From Dehalococcoidia bacterium (GTDB lineage: Bacteria; Chloroflexota; Dehalococcoidia; DSTF01; JACRBR01): a stretch of DNA of 64,000 nucleotides. The stretch is taken from positions 156,823 through 220,822 of the forward strand of contig JBBDXD010000022.1 of NCBI GenBank assembly GCA_040902535.1. Direction: 5' to 3'. A program made the translations under genes and the position numbers. This document shows positions 1 through 7,596 of the stretch, piece after piece. The notes below the pieces were generated by a model. It was given only the letters and a program-made list of their open reading frames with translations. It was not told where the DNA came from and made no database searches. Numbering within the stretch: the first letter of the stretch is position 1; each line of letters begins with the position of its first letter.

Positions 1-183
1 CATCGGGACAATGCCGGCATGGACATCAACAACGAAACACCGCCTGAGCGCGAGCACGAATCGCATGACCGCACCCGCGAGTTGAGCGCGAGCGTCGAAG
101 AGCGCGAGCGCATCATTCGCGCGCTGAACGAGGCGTTGGAGCGCGACCTCGACGAACTCTTCGAGGACGACCGCGCCGCCTAG
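1..183 (+). CDS. C-terminal part of a charged hypothetical protein
   Basis: An open frame runs from the first base to a TAG at 181-183. The 60 visible residues are rich in Glu, Asp and Arg and look helical or coiled-coil (repeated ER/EAL units, e.g. SVEERERIIRALNEALERD). An internal ATG at 19 could start a 54-residue protein, but nothing shows whether the gene begins there or upstream of the window. No family is recognised. It is convergent with the solute-binding protein gene, whose stop lies directly at its end. Confidence 0.45.
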   Translation, partial: HRDNAGMDINNETPPEREHESHDRTRELSASVEERERIIRALNEALERDLDELFEDDRAA

Positions 184-1386
184 CTACGGGATCGGCTCGA
201 ATCGCCCGTCCGTCACGCGATAGATGCGCAACCCCGCATCCGTCGCGCTGTCGCCGCGACGGTCGCCCACGGCGTCGAACGAAATGTGACCCGTGAGCCC
301 GTCGTACTCCATGCCGCGCAGTTGAGCGAGGAGCGCGGCGCGCTCGATCGATAGCGTGCGTCCTTCGGTCACGGCGATCGCGTCGACCGCCCGCAGCAAC
401 ACCGTCACGGCGTCGTGTGACTGCAGCACGAACGGTGTGCTTGGCCGGCGCTGGAAGCGTTCTTCAAAGCGCAGGATGAACGCCTCGTCCGGCGTCGGCC
501 CGCCGGTGATGATCGCGCCCTCGGCCGGTGGGCCTGCCGTTTCCAGGAAGTCGCGCGTGCTCAGCAGTCCGTCAGGCGCCATGAATGCGCCGGTGTACTG
601 GCCATCACGCAGGGCCTTGACGATCAGCGCGCCTTCAGGGTTCAGGCCTTCGAAGACGACGAGATCGGGCGCCGCCGCAACCATCTCCCGCGCCAGCGGC
701 ACGAAGTCCACGTCGCCGCGCGCGACGCGTTCGCGCGCGAGCACCTGGCCGCCAGCCTCCTCGAAGCGCGCGGCAAACGCATCCGCAAGGCCCTTGCCGT
801 ACGGGTCGCCGTCGTCGATCACGACTGCGGTCTTCGCCTGCAGCACGTCCGTGGCGTGCGAAGCCTGAAGCATCGCCTGCACGTCGTCGCGCCAGGATGT
901 GCGGAAGAAGTACGTCTCGCCTTTTTCTGAAAGATCGACGCGCGTCGCCGACGGCGACATGTGCACGATCCCGGCGCGCTCGTATTCGTCGTTCGCCGCC
1001 TGCGCACCGGTCGTGCACATCGGCCCGATGACGCCGATCAGCGTGTCGTCGGCAAGGAGATCCTCCGCCACCTCCACGGCCTTCTCGGCGTCGGTGCATC
1101 GGTCATCCAGGCGCTTGACCGCGATACGGTGTGATTTGAGCGCACCGCCGAAGTCTTGCACCGCCAATTCCACTGCATCCGCGATGTCCGTGCCCAGATT
1201 CACCTGGTCGCCGCTGAGTGCGACAGAGACGCCGATCGTGAGGGGCGCGCCGGCGGGGATCGAGATCGAAGCCGCGGGCGGTGGATCGCCCGGGGCGGTC
1301 GGTTCGGAGGATATCGCGCCATCGCCGCCACACGCCGTCATGATGATGACGGCTGCCGTGGCGAGCCACGCGGAGACGTGCCGCAT
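184..1386 (-). CDS. Branched-chain amino-acid-type ABC transporter solute-binding lipoprotein (LivK-like)
   Basis: The 400-residue protein begins MRHVSAWLATAAVIIMTAC, a lipoprotein signal peptide with a lipobox ending in Cys19 and a Gly-rich linker after it, so it should sit outside the membrane on a lipid anchor. The rest matches a type I periplasmic binding fold of the HAAT family (Peripla_BP_6): LTIGVSVALSGDQV at the start of lobe one and VIGPMCTTGAQAAND later. The frame stays open 73 codons further upstream, but the lipoprotein start is preferred because the longer start would bury the signal peptide. No LivH/M/G/F genes lie nearby, so its permease is elsewhere. Ligand could be amino acids, urea or amides. 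Confidence 0.85.
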   Translation of the reverse strand: MRHVSAWLATAAVIIMTACGGDGAISSEPTAPGDPPPAASISIPAGAPLTIGVSVALSGDQVNLGTDIADAVELAVQDFGGALKSHRIAVKRLDDRCTDAEKAVEVAEDLLADDTLIGVIGPMCTTGAQAANDEYERAGIVHMSPSATRVDLSEKGETYFFRTSWRDDVQAMLQASHATDVLQAKTAVVIDDGDPYGKGLADAFAARFEEAGGQVLARERVARGDVDFVPLAREMVAAAPDLVVFEGLNPEGALIVKALRDGQYTGAFMAPDGLLSTRDFLETAGPPAEGAIITGGPTPDEAFILRFEERFQRRPSTPFVLQSHDAVTVLLRAVDAIAVTEGRTLSIERAALLAQLRGMEYDGLTGHISFDAVGDRRGDSATDAGLRIYRVTDGRFEPIP

Positions 1387-1488
1387 GAGTCTCGCTTTCC
1401 CGGGGCCGGTGTGACGAGCCCAGATGCCGCACGTATTATCTCTGGAGGCAGACCTTGCCGCTACCGCGCGTTGAAAGCCGTAGTAAAG

Positions 1489-1887
1489 ATGCCAAAAGAG
1501 AGAGCGTTCGCGATCAACGCGTCGCCGGCGGAGATCTACGCGGCGATCGAGCGCGATCTGCAGGAAGCCGATCAGCACCAGGGCGATACGTTCGCCGTCC
1601 TGCACCGCGACCCGCCGCGATCGATCGATCTGCGCGTGACAATTGGCGGCGTCTCATGCTGGCTGACATATTGCTTGCACGCGCGCGACGATTACACCGA
1701 AGTCGTCGGGACCGTGACGCCGTACGGATGGAAGTACGCGTTCTTCAAGACCATCACGTTTGGCATGCGCGACCAGGGGTTCGAGGTGGCGCTCATCGAA
1801 GGACTTGCGAACCTGAAGGCCGAAGTCGAAGGCACGGGCCTTGTCGAAATCGGCGCCGACGATGACGGACTGCCCTCCGAGCAGTGA
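1489..1887 (+). CDS. Small SRPBCC-like hypothetical protein
   Basis: The 132-residue protein starts at the ATG at 1489 (MPKERAFAINAS). The opening INASPAEIYAAIERDLQEAD resembles the first strand and helix of the SRPBCC/START-like fold, where a hydrophobic ligand cavity is formed. The middle has alternating strands (IDLRVTIGGVSCWLTYCLHA) and the last third is helical (GFEVALIEGLANLKAEVEG), as in that fold. No catalytic residues can be named. It diverges from the solute-binding lipoprotein, with about 100 bases between starts, and is followed convergently by the molybdate-type ATPase gene. The function is unknown and the fold call is tentative. Confidence 0.55.
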   Translation: MPKERAFAINASPAEIYAAIERDLQEADQHQGDTFAVLHRDPPRSIDLRVTIGGVSCWLTYCLHARDDYTEVVGTVTPYGWKYAFFKTITFGMRDQGFEVALIEGLANLKAEVEGTGLVEIGADDDGLPSEQ

Positions 1888-1903
1888 TGTGACGCCGAAT
1901 GCG

Positions 1904-3022
1904 TTACCCTCCTGATGCACCATCCCGGCTGATCAACGTCAGATGGTCGCTCGTCAGCGCGATGCGCCATTCGCGTTTCGATGAAATGCCGAGTACCTCG
2001 TACGGATGCGCCGGCACGTCGACCTCGAACACGTATGGCTCTCCGATCTCGGCGCCCGTCACGTCCGTGCGCATGTACAGGCGATGCGTGTTCGCCGTCG
2101 CCGTCTCGTCGATGATCTCAGCATCGAGTACGACGTCGAGCGGGTCATGCGCTTCGTGGCCCTCGCGCAGCACGATGATGTGTTCCGGCCGGATGCACAG
2201 GTAAACGTCGCCGCGCACCGGTGCCTCCGCATCGTGTACGCGGGCAGTGAACCATGGTGTCCGTACCACGGCGACGCCCTCCGCGTACGCGCCGATCGCG
2301 CCGGGGATGATGTTGCGCACCTCGACCAGTTCCGCCACGCGTCGCGACGACGGGCGGCGAAAGATCGCATCTCGCGTGCCGTGCTGCAGCACCATGCCGT
2401 CGTCGTAGACCGCGATGCTGTCAGCTAGTCCGTAGGCCTCGTTGAGGTCGTGCGTCACCAGCAGCGCCGTCAGGTCCAGCCGCTTGCGAAGCGTCGCCAA
2501 TTCGCGCCGAAGCACGGAACGCAGCGGCGCTTCGAGTGCGGAGAACGGCTCGTCGAGCAGCAGCAACGATGGCTCCGCCGCCAGCGCGCGCGCCAGCGCC
2601 ACTCGCTGCTGCTGGCCACCGGACATCGCGCGCGGACGGCGGTCCGCCAATCCCTCCAGGTCCAGCATCGCGATCAGCCGGTCCGCCCGCGCTCGCCTCC
2701 GCTGCTTCGTCCAGTGCGCCACGCCGAACTCGATGTTCTGCCGCGCGCTCATGTGCGGAAACAGCGCCAGTTCCTGCACCACGTACCCGATGTTGCGCTG
2801 CTGCGGTGGCACGTTGATCTTCGTCGAAGCATCGAATGCGACGAGTCCGCCCGGCAACTCGATGCGTCCTCGCTCCGGTGTCAACAGCCCTGCGACCGCC
2901 TGCAACGTCAGCGACTTCCCCGACCCCGACGGCCCGAAGAGCACCACGAACTCGCCCCGCGCTTCGAACGCCGGCCGCAGGTGAAAGTCGCCTACGCGCT
3001 GCTCGATGTCGATGCGAAACAT
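1904..3022 (-). CDS. modC: Molybdate/tungstate-type ABC transporter ATP-binding protein
   Basis: The 372-residue ATPase has Walker A GPSGSGKS (about residues 30-37), a Q-loop near Gln83, the signature MSGGQQQR (133-140) and Walker B LLLLDEPFSALE (153-164). After the ATPase, a C-terminal region (about 230-365, with ...YLCIRPEHIIVLR and further beta strands) fits a TOBE/MOP domain as found in ModC and other CUT1/MOI ATPases. It follows modB by two bases and closes a modA-modB-modC operon. It should energise uptake of molybdate or a related oxyanion at the inner face of the membrane. Sulfate or tungstate are alternatives that the sequence does not separate. Confidence 0.85.
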   Translation of the reverse strand: MFRIDIEQRVGDFHLRPAFEARGEFVVLFGPSGSGKSLTLQAVAGLLTPERGRIELPGGLVAFDASTKINVPPQQRNIGYVVQELALFPHMSARQNIEFGVAHWTKQRRRARADRLIAMLDLEGLADRRPRAMSGGQQQRVALARALAAEPSLLLLDEPFSALEAPLRSVLRRELATLRKRLDLTALLVTHDLNEAYGLADSIAVYDDGMVLQHGTRDAIFRRPSSRRVAELVEVRNIIPGAIGAYAEGVAVVRTPWFTARVHDAEAPVRGDVYLCIRPEHIIVLREGHEAHDPLDVVLDAEIIDETATANTHRLYMRTDVTGAEIGEPYVFEVDVPAHPYEVLGISSKREWRIALTSDHLTLISRDGASGG

Positions 3023-3024
3023 CG

Positions 3025-3867
3025 CTACATGCTCGCCGGGGCGCCGCGCGCGAGGATGCGCAGCATCAGCAACAGGACCGCCGCCGCCGCCACGAGGATC
3101 ACCGACAGCGCGATCGGCACGTCGATCGAACGGCCGGATTCGAATGCGCTGATGATCGCCAGCGGCATGGTCTGCGTGCGTCCTTGCAGGTTTCCCGCGA
3201 AGATCAGCGTCGCGCCGAGTTCACTCAGCGCGCGTGCCCAGCAGAGGATGGCGCCCGCCACGATCGATGGCCACGCCAGCGGCAGCGTCACGCGCCAGAA
3301 CGTCCGCAACGGCGATGCGCCCAGCGTCGATGCAACTCCCTCGTACACCGGCTCGACCGCCTCGAACCCGGCTTTCACGGTGCGAATGTAGAACGGCGCC
3401 GAGACGAACAGTTGGGCCAGCACGACCGCGACCGTCGTGAACGCGATCTGCACGCCTGACGCATCGAGCGAATCGCCGATGACGCCGCGGCGCCCGAGCG
3501 TCACCAGAAGCGCGACGCCGGCGACGGTTGGTGGCAGCACGATCGGCAGGTCGAGCAGCATGTCGATGACGATCTTGCCGCGAAACTGCCGCCGCGCGAG
3601 CAAATACGCGAGCGGCGTCCCCACCATGATCGCGACGAGCAGCGTGACCGTGCTGGTGATCGCGCTCAAGCGCAGCGAATCAAGCACAAGCTCCGAGGTG
3701 ACGTTCTCGCTCAGCTCGCCGCTCGATATCGCGCGCCAAGCAAGTGCGACCATGGGCACGGAAAAGAACAGGAGCGCCAGTAGAGCTGGAGCGCCGAACG
3801 CCCAATCCAGCCCGATCCGCGATGTGATGCCCGGCCGCAACTGCCTGGTTCGTGATGTCGCGTTCAT
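3025..3867 (-). CDS. modB: Molybdate/tungstate-type ABC transporter permease
   Basis: The 280-residue integral membrane protein has five to six hydrophobic segments, beginning with FGAPALLALLFFSVPMVALAW near residues 29-49. An EAA-type loop for contact with the ATPase is visible as STLGASPLRTFWRVTLPLAWPS. The family (BPD_transp_1, ModB/CysT type) forms the membrane channel for oxyanions. Its ATG overlaps the modA stop in an ATGA junction at 3864-3867, and modC follows after two bases, so the three are almost certainly one operon and translationally coupled. Confidence 0.88.
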   Translation of the reverse strand: MNATSRTRQLRPGITSRIGLDWAFGAPALLALLFFSVPMVALAWRAISSGELSENVTSELVLDSLRLSAITSTVTLLVAIMVGTPLAYLLARRQFRGKIVIDMLLDLPIVLPPTVAGVALLVTLGRRGVIGDSLDASGVQIAFTTVAVVLAQLFVSAPFYIRTVKAGFEAVEPVYEGVASTLGASPLRTFWRVTLPLAWPSIVAGAILCWARALSELGATLIFAGNLQGRTQTMPLAIISAFESGRSIDVPIALSVILVAAAAVLLLMLRILARGAPASM

Positions 3868-4673
3868 GAAGCTCGCTCGAAGCCCCGCACCTCGAAGATG
3901 TCCTGGCCTTCATCGGAGAGCAGGAAGTCGATGAACGCCTGCGCTGCTTCCGGCTCCGCGGCATTGCTTGTGATCGCCACCGGATACGCCGCTTCGATAT
4001 TGTAATCGAGCGGGATCTCGACGCTGTCCACGTCGTCGTCGATCTCGGGCGTCACGTCGGACACGTAGACGATGCCGGCGTCCGCTTCGCCGAGTTGCAC
4101 CTTGGCGACCACGGACTTCACGTTCGGCTCCTGCGAGACCACGTTCGCCAGCACCATCTCGCGCAGCCCGGGCACGAAGCCATCGTCTTCGGCGATCTTG
4201 TCCAGCACCTTGAGCGTGTAACGGCCAGCCGGCACTTCCGGGGCCGCCATGACGATGCGCAGCGATTGCTTCCCGAGGTCCGACAGCAAATGCACGTTGC
4301 CGGGGTTATCCGCCGGCACGATGACCGTCAGCGCATTACGAGCAAACGTGCGTGCGTCGGGCAACACGAGCCCGGCGGCCAGCGCCGCCTGCATGTTCTC
4401 GACGTCCGCCGCTGCGTACACGTCCGCCGCTGCGTCTTGATCGAGTTGCGTGCGAAGCGTCGGGCTGCCCGCGAAGTTGAAGCGCACGTCGATGTCGGTG
4501 CGGCGCGCCATGAACTCCGTCGCCGCGTCCTCGAACGCCTCCGTCAACGACGAGGCGGCGAATATTGTCAGCGTCGTGCGCGGCGGTTCATCGTCGCCGC
4601 CGCCATTACACGCGACGCACCCGAGGATGCAGACGGCCGCGAGGATGAGAAGCAAGAAACGTCGATCAGCCAC
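3864..4673 (-). CDS. modA: Molybdate/tungstate-type ABC transporter substrate-binding lipoprotein
   Basis: The GTG at 4673 gives a 269-residue protein starting with a lipoprotein signal (FLLLILAAVCILGCVAC). The mature part opens LTIFAASSLTEAFEDAATEF, the typical ModA/WtpA entry, followed by FNFAGSPTLRTQLDQDAAADVYAAAD, where oxyanion-binding Ser and backbone groups normally lie. The family binds molybdate or tungstate outside the membrane and hands it to ModB. The start overlaps the stop of the upstream metallo-hydrolase by eight bases (GTGGCTGA), and its own stop overlaps modB by four. The frame extends upstream, but that part is only an antisense-frame reading of the neighbour. Confidence 0.86.
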   Translation of the reverse strand: MADRRFLLLILAAVCILGCVACNGGGDDEPPRTTLTIFAASSLTEAFEDAATEFMARRTDIDVRFNFAGSPTLRTQLDQDAAADVYAAADVENMQAALAAGLVLPDARTFARNALTVIVPADNPGNVHLLSDLGKQSLRIVMAAPEVPAGRYTLKVLDKIAEDDGFVPGLREMVLANVVSQEPNVKSVVAKVQLGEADAGIVYVSDVTPEIDDDVDSVEIPLDYNIEAAYPVAITSNAAEPEAAQAFIDFLLSDEGQDIFEVRGFERAS

Positions 4674-5346
4674 CGGCCCGCTTCGCAAGTTCCATCCGGA
4701 CGTACGGATTGCGCTGGCGCTCGTGCCCGATCGTCGTTTGGTCCATGTGCCCGGGCAGCACGATCGTGTGGTCCGGCAACACCAGCAGGCGCTCGACGAT
4801 GCTCGCCATCTCCTCGTCGTAATCGCCGCCCGGCAAGTCGGTGCGCCCGATCGACCCGGCGAACAGCGTGTCCCCCGCAAACAACACGCCGTTGGCGTAG
4901 AAGCAGACGCTGCCGCGCGTGTGGCCCGGCGTATGGAGCACGCTTAGCTTCAGCCCGTCGATGTCTATATCGTCGCCGTCGTCGAGGAAGGCGTCCGGGT
5001 CCGGCGGGTTCGGAATGTCGACACCCATCCAGCTACGCGCCGAGTTGGCCGTGTTGCGCGCCAGGTCCAGGTCGGCGGCGTGGAGCAGGAACTTCGCGCC
5101 GGTCGTATCGCGGATCGCGCCGACACCCAGGATGTGGTCGATGTGCGCGTGCGAGTTCGCGATGTACTTGATCGCGACGCCCATGTCCTTCGCCATCGCC
5201 AGGATCTCGGCGGGCTCATCGCCCGGATCGACGCAGATCGCCTCACCCGTGCGCCGGTTGCCGATCACCCAGCAGTTTTCCTGGAACGCGCCGACGACAA
5301 TCCCCCGGACGATGGTCTCGCTGACAGAAGCGTCGCTGGTATCCAC
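4666..5346 (-). CDS. Metallo-beta-lactamase-fold hydrolase (glyoxalase II-like)
   Basis: The 226-residue protein carries the metal-binding motif SHAHIDH (about 65-71), a second histidine in LHTPGHT, the Asp in FAGDTLF and a last histidine in VLPGHM: the complete binuclear metal site of the MBL hydrolase fold. Length and motif order suit the small glyoxalase II/YcbL group, which hydrolyse thioesters; substrate is unknown. The GTG at 5346 is preferred over the upstream open frame because the fold begins just after it and a TATATT -10 element lies exactly six bases upstream, suggesting a leaderless message. It is probably cotranscribed with modABC, whose first gene overlaps its end. Confidence 0.82.
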   Translation of the reverse strand: MDTSDASVSETIVRGIVVGAFQENCWVIGNRRTGEAICVDPGDEPAEILAMAKDMGVAIKYIANSHAHIDHILGVGAIRDTTGAKFLLHAADLDLARNTANSARSWMGVDIPNPPDPDAFLDDGDDIDIDGLKLSVLHTPGHTRGSVCFYANGVLFAGDTLFAGSIGRTDLPGGDYDEEMASIVERLLVLPDHTIVLPGHMDQTTIGHERQRNPYVRMELAKRAGG

Positions 5347-5352
5347 GCACCG

Positions 5353-5358
5353 AATATA
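5353..5358 (-). promoter_or_regulatory. Candidate -10 element for a leaderless transcript of the MBL hydrolase/modABC operon
   Basis: Read on the minus strand the sequence is TATATT, then the six bases CGGTGC, then the GTG start. Transcription would begin at or next to the start codon. No good -35 box is seen 17 bases upstream (TCGCCG), so this rests on the -10 and on the same spacing found at other genes here. Confidence 0.45.
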
Positions 5359-5475
5359 GGGGGTTGCGAGGCTTTCGGCGAGGAACCGCCGCTGCCGATA
5401 GTGCGTATTGTCGGTACCAGCATGTACGCCGCGCACCAGTGTTTCGGGCGTCGTGTGGCGGTACCGCAAATCTGC

Positions 5476-5504
5476 TTGTGCTGCTCAAGGGTAGGCACTA
5501 GACT
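5476..5504 (+). promoter_or_regulatory. Candidate promoter of the TPR protein gene
   Basis: TTGTGC at 5476-5481 and TAGACT at 5499-5504 are separated by 17 bases, an acceptable sigma-70 pair. It faces the TPR gene starting at 5543, leaving an untranslated leader of about 30 bases. Both boxes deviate from consensus. Confidence 0.4.
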
Positions 5505-5542
5505 CTCGTGAATCTCAGCACCCGATACTCCCCCGAGGACCC

Positions 5543-6376
5543 ATGACCAACCAGACGCAGGACAAGGCGCGCAACCGCCGGCAACAGCTCGCCAAGCAGG
5601 CGATCGAGTTCGCCATGCAGAGCCGCTGGGAAGACGCCATTGCCACGAACAGGACGATCATCGCGTCATTCCCTGACGAGCAGGGTGCCTTCAACCGGCT
5701 CGGCAAGGCGCTCACGGAGACCGGCAAGATCAAGGAAGCGCGCGAGGCCTACCAGCGCGCGCTGGAACTCGACCCTTCGAACGCCATCGCGAAGAAGAAC
5801 CTCGATCGCCTGTCGCAGATGAAGGGGAAGACCGAGCCCGACAAGGCCCAGCAGGTCGACACCAGCCTCTTCATCGAAGAGATGGGCAAGACGGGCGTCA
5901 CGTCACTCCGGCCGCAAAGCATGAAGCTGCTCACGACGCTTTCGGCCGGCGATGAAGTCGCGCTGAAGCCCGTTGGCAACCGCCTCACCGTGGAGACCAT
6001 GGCCGGCGACTACGTCAGCGATGTCGAACCGAAGCTTGCGTTGCGCCTGACCAAGCTCATGGACGGCGGCAACAAGTACGCCGCAGCCGTGGCCGGCGTC
6101 ACGCCCGACAACGTGCGCGTGATCATCAAGGAGACCTTCCAGCACCCCACGCAGGTGGGCAGGCTCTCCTTCCCGGCCGGCAAGGCCGGTGATGTCATTC
6201 GTCCCCACATTCGCGAGAGCATGGTGCGCACAGACGCCGAGGACGATGACGACGCCGGCGATGAAACCGAGGACTGGGACGACAGCGAAGAGGAGACCAC
6301 CGAAGCTCCGCGCGACGTCAGCCTCTTCGACGCATCCCGCGAAGAAGATTCCGACGACTCCGACTTCGACGAGTAG
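5543..6376 (+). CDS. Tetratricopeptide-repeat protein with acidic tail
   Basis: The 277-residue protein begins with about two TPR units (residues 15-90; EFAMQSRWEDAIATNRTIIA and GKIKEAREAYQRALELDPSN), a helical scaffold for protein contacts. A strand-rich middle domain (about 115-210) includes KLLTTLSAGDEVALKPVGN and VRVIIKETFQHPTQVGRLSF. The final 50 residues are dominated by Asp and Glu. It has no signal peptide or membrane segment and should be cytoplasmic. The middle domain is not recognised. TPR proteins with such tails often act in complexes, but no partner is visible: the neighbours are a divergent hydrolase and a C26 peptidase. The ATG at 5543 has a GAGGA sequence shortly upstream. 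Confidence 0.78.
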   Translation: MTNQTQDKARNRRQQLAKQAIEFAMQSRWEDAIATNRTIIASFPDEQGAFNRLGKALTETGKIKEAREAYQRALELDPSNAIAKKNLDRLSQMKGKTEPDKAQQVDTSLFIEEMGKTGVTSLRPQSMKLLTTLSAGDEVALKPVGNRLTVETMAGDYVSDVEPKLALRLTKLMDGGNKYAAAVAGVTPDNVRVIIKETFQHPTQVGRLSFPAGKAGDVIRPHIRESMVRTDAEDDDDAGDETEDWDDSEEETTEAPRDVSLFDASREEDSDDSDFDE

Positions 6377-6410
6377 GGATCGCTCGCACGCCGCACGCTG
6401 ACCTGCCCGG

Positions 6411-6439
6411 TTTCCACGCCGCTGCGCGGACGTTACGCT
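6411..6439 (+). promoter_or_regulatory. Candidate leaderless promoter of the C26 peptidase gene
   Basis: TTTCCA (6411-6416), 17 bases, TACGCT (6434-6439), then exactly six bases to the ATG at 6446. There is no Shine-Dalgarno sequence. The boxes are moderate, but the spacing equals that seen at other genes in this window. Confidence 0.4.
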
Positions 6440-6445
6440 CAGCGC

Positions 6446-7171
6446 ATGAAGAAGCCACGTATCGGCGTCACGCGATGGGAAGACGTCCCCGGCGAAGCCG
6501 TCGACCGCTACTGGGATCGGCTCACCGAGTCCGGTGCCGAAGTCGTCGACCTCGATGAGTCAGCCGCCTCTCGCGTCGACGAGCTGTCGCCCCTGATCGA
6601 CGCGCTCATGCTCACCGGCGGCATCGATGTCGACCCGGCGACCTACGGCGCCGCCGCGCGCCACGAAAAAGTGCGCGAGACCGCCCCTGAGCGCGACCGC
6701 ATGGAGCTGGCATACCTGGAATCAGCGCTCAAGCGCGATATTGCCGTGCTCGCGATCTGCCGCGGCCACCAGCTCCTCAACGTGGGCTTCGGCGGACAAC
6801 TGCTGCAGCACATCGATAGCGGCGAGCATCGCGCGGACTACCGCACCGAGGGCTATCCGTCGCGGTGGCACGATTTGCGCGTCCAGGAAGGCGCCCGGCT
6901 CGCGTCCGTGCTGAGTGCCACATCACTCGAGATCAACTCACGTCACCACCAGGCCGTGACGCGCGACGTGCTCGCGAGCGGACTGCGCCCGGTCGCCTGG
7001 GCGGAAGATCACGGCCGGAACCTCGTCGAGGGCATGGAGAGCGAAGCGCACCGCTGGGTCGTCGCCGTACAGTGGCACCCGGAACGTCTCGAGGAGCACA
7101 AACCGGCGTTCGCTCCCCTGATGCGACGCTTGTTCGCCGCATTTATCGATCAGGCGCAAGAACGCTCTTAG
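6446..7171 (+). CDS. Class I glutamine amidotransferase-like C26 peptidase (gamma-glutamyl-GABA hydrolase family)
   Basis: The 241-residue protein has the nucleophile elbow LAICRGHQLLNVGFGG with the catalytic Cys, and a late WHPE motif supplying His and Glu, completing the triad of the C26/PuuD family. The early segment DALMLTGGIDVDPATYG matches the family's oxyanion region. Members cleave gamma-glutamyl bonds, for instance in gamma-glutamyl-GABA during putrescine breakdown, in the cytoplasm. No puu pathway genes are nearby, so the true substrate is open. Its stop overlaps the stop of the convergent gene on the other strand by four bases. Confidence 0.85.
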   Translation: MKKPRIGVTRWEDVPGEAVDRYWDRLTESGAEVVDLDESAASRVDELSPLIDALMLTGGIDVDPATYGAAARHEKVRETAPERDRMELAYLESALKRDIAVLAICRGHQLLNVGFGGQLLQHIDSGEHRADYRTEGYPSRWHDLRVQEGARLASVLSATSLEINSRHHQAVTRDVLASGLRPVAWAEDHGRNLVEGMESEAHRWVVAVQWHPERLEEHKPAFAPLMRRLFAAFIDQAQERS

Positions 7172-7596
7172 CGCGACGGCCGCTTTATGACGCGAAACGG
7201 CACCGACTTCGCGAGCTTGTCGTCGAGCCACAACTCCGCCACCGCCTCGACCGGCTTTTCGAGCTTGATCGCCATGTTCATCGAGATCAGTACGCGCTGC
7301 GTGGAACCGGGCGGCAGTCCGGGCGGCCGCCCCTGTTCGAACTCGCCGCCGATGTCGCCGAAGCTCGCACCGTCCTCGCCCCGCAGCCGGATGCGGAACT
7401 GGTGCTTGTGATTCGTGTCCATCCACGGCACCAGGATCGCCGCCGCCACCGCCAACTGGTGCTGCACGGGAAAGTCTTTCGCCCAGATCAGCGACCAGCC
7501 GCCGCCGAGCAGGTAGAGCTTGTCCCCTTGCACCTGCGCGGCATCCGCCAGGATCAGAAAGTCGACGGTGGTGCTGTCTTCCACGTGTTCCCTCAT
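7168..7596 (-). CDS. Conserved hypothetical protein resembling DUF6941
   Basis: The 142-residue protein starts MREHVEDSTTVDFLILADAA and continues VQGDKLYLLGGGWSLIW, a pattern I associate with the DUF6941 family of small beta-rich proteins of unknown function. The remainder alternates strands (HKHQFRIRLRGEDG, AVAELWLDDKLAKSVPFRV). It has no signal peptide, membrane segment or obvious catalytic residue. The ATG overlaps the LCP gene stop in an ATGA junction at 7593-7596, so the two are probably cotranslated. The family assignment is from memory and is not certain. Confidence 0.65.
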   Translation of the reverse strand: MREHVEDSTTVDFLILADAAQVQGDKLYLLGGGWSLIWAKDFPVQHQLAVAAAILVPWMDTNHKHQFRIRLRGEDGASFGDIGGEFEQGRPPGLPPGSTQRVLISMNMAIKLEKPVEAVAELWLDDKLAKSVPFRVIKRPSR

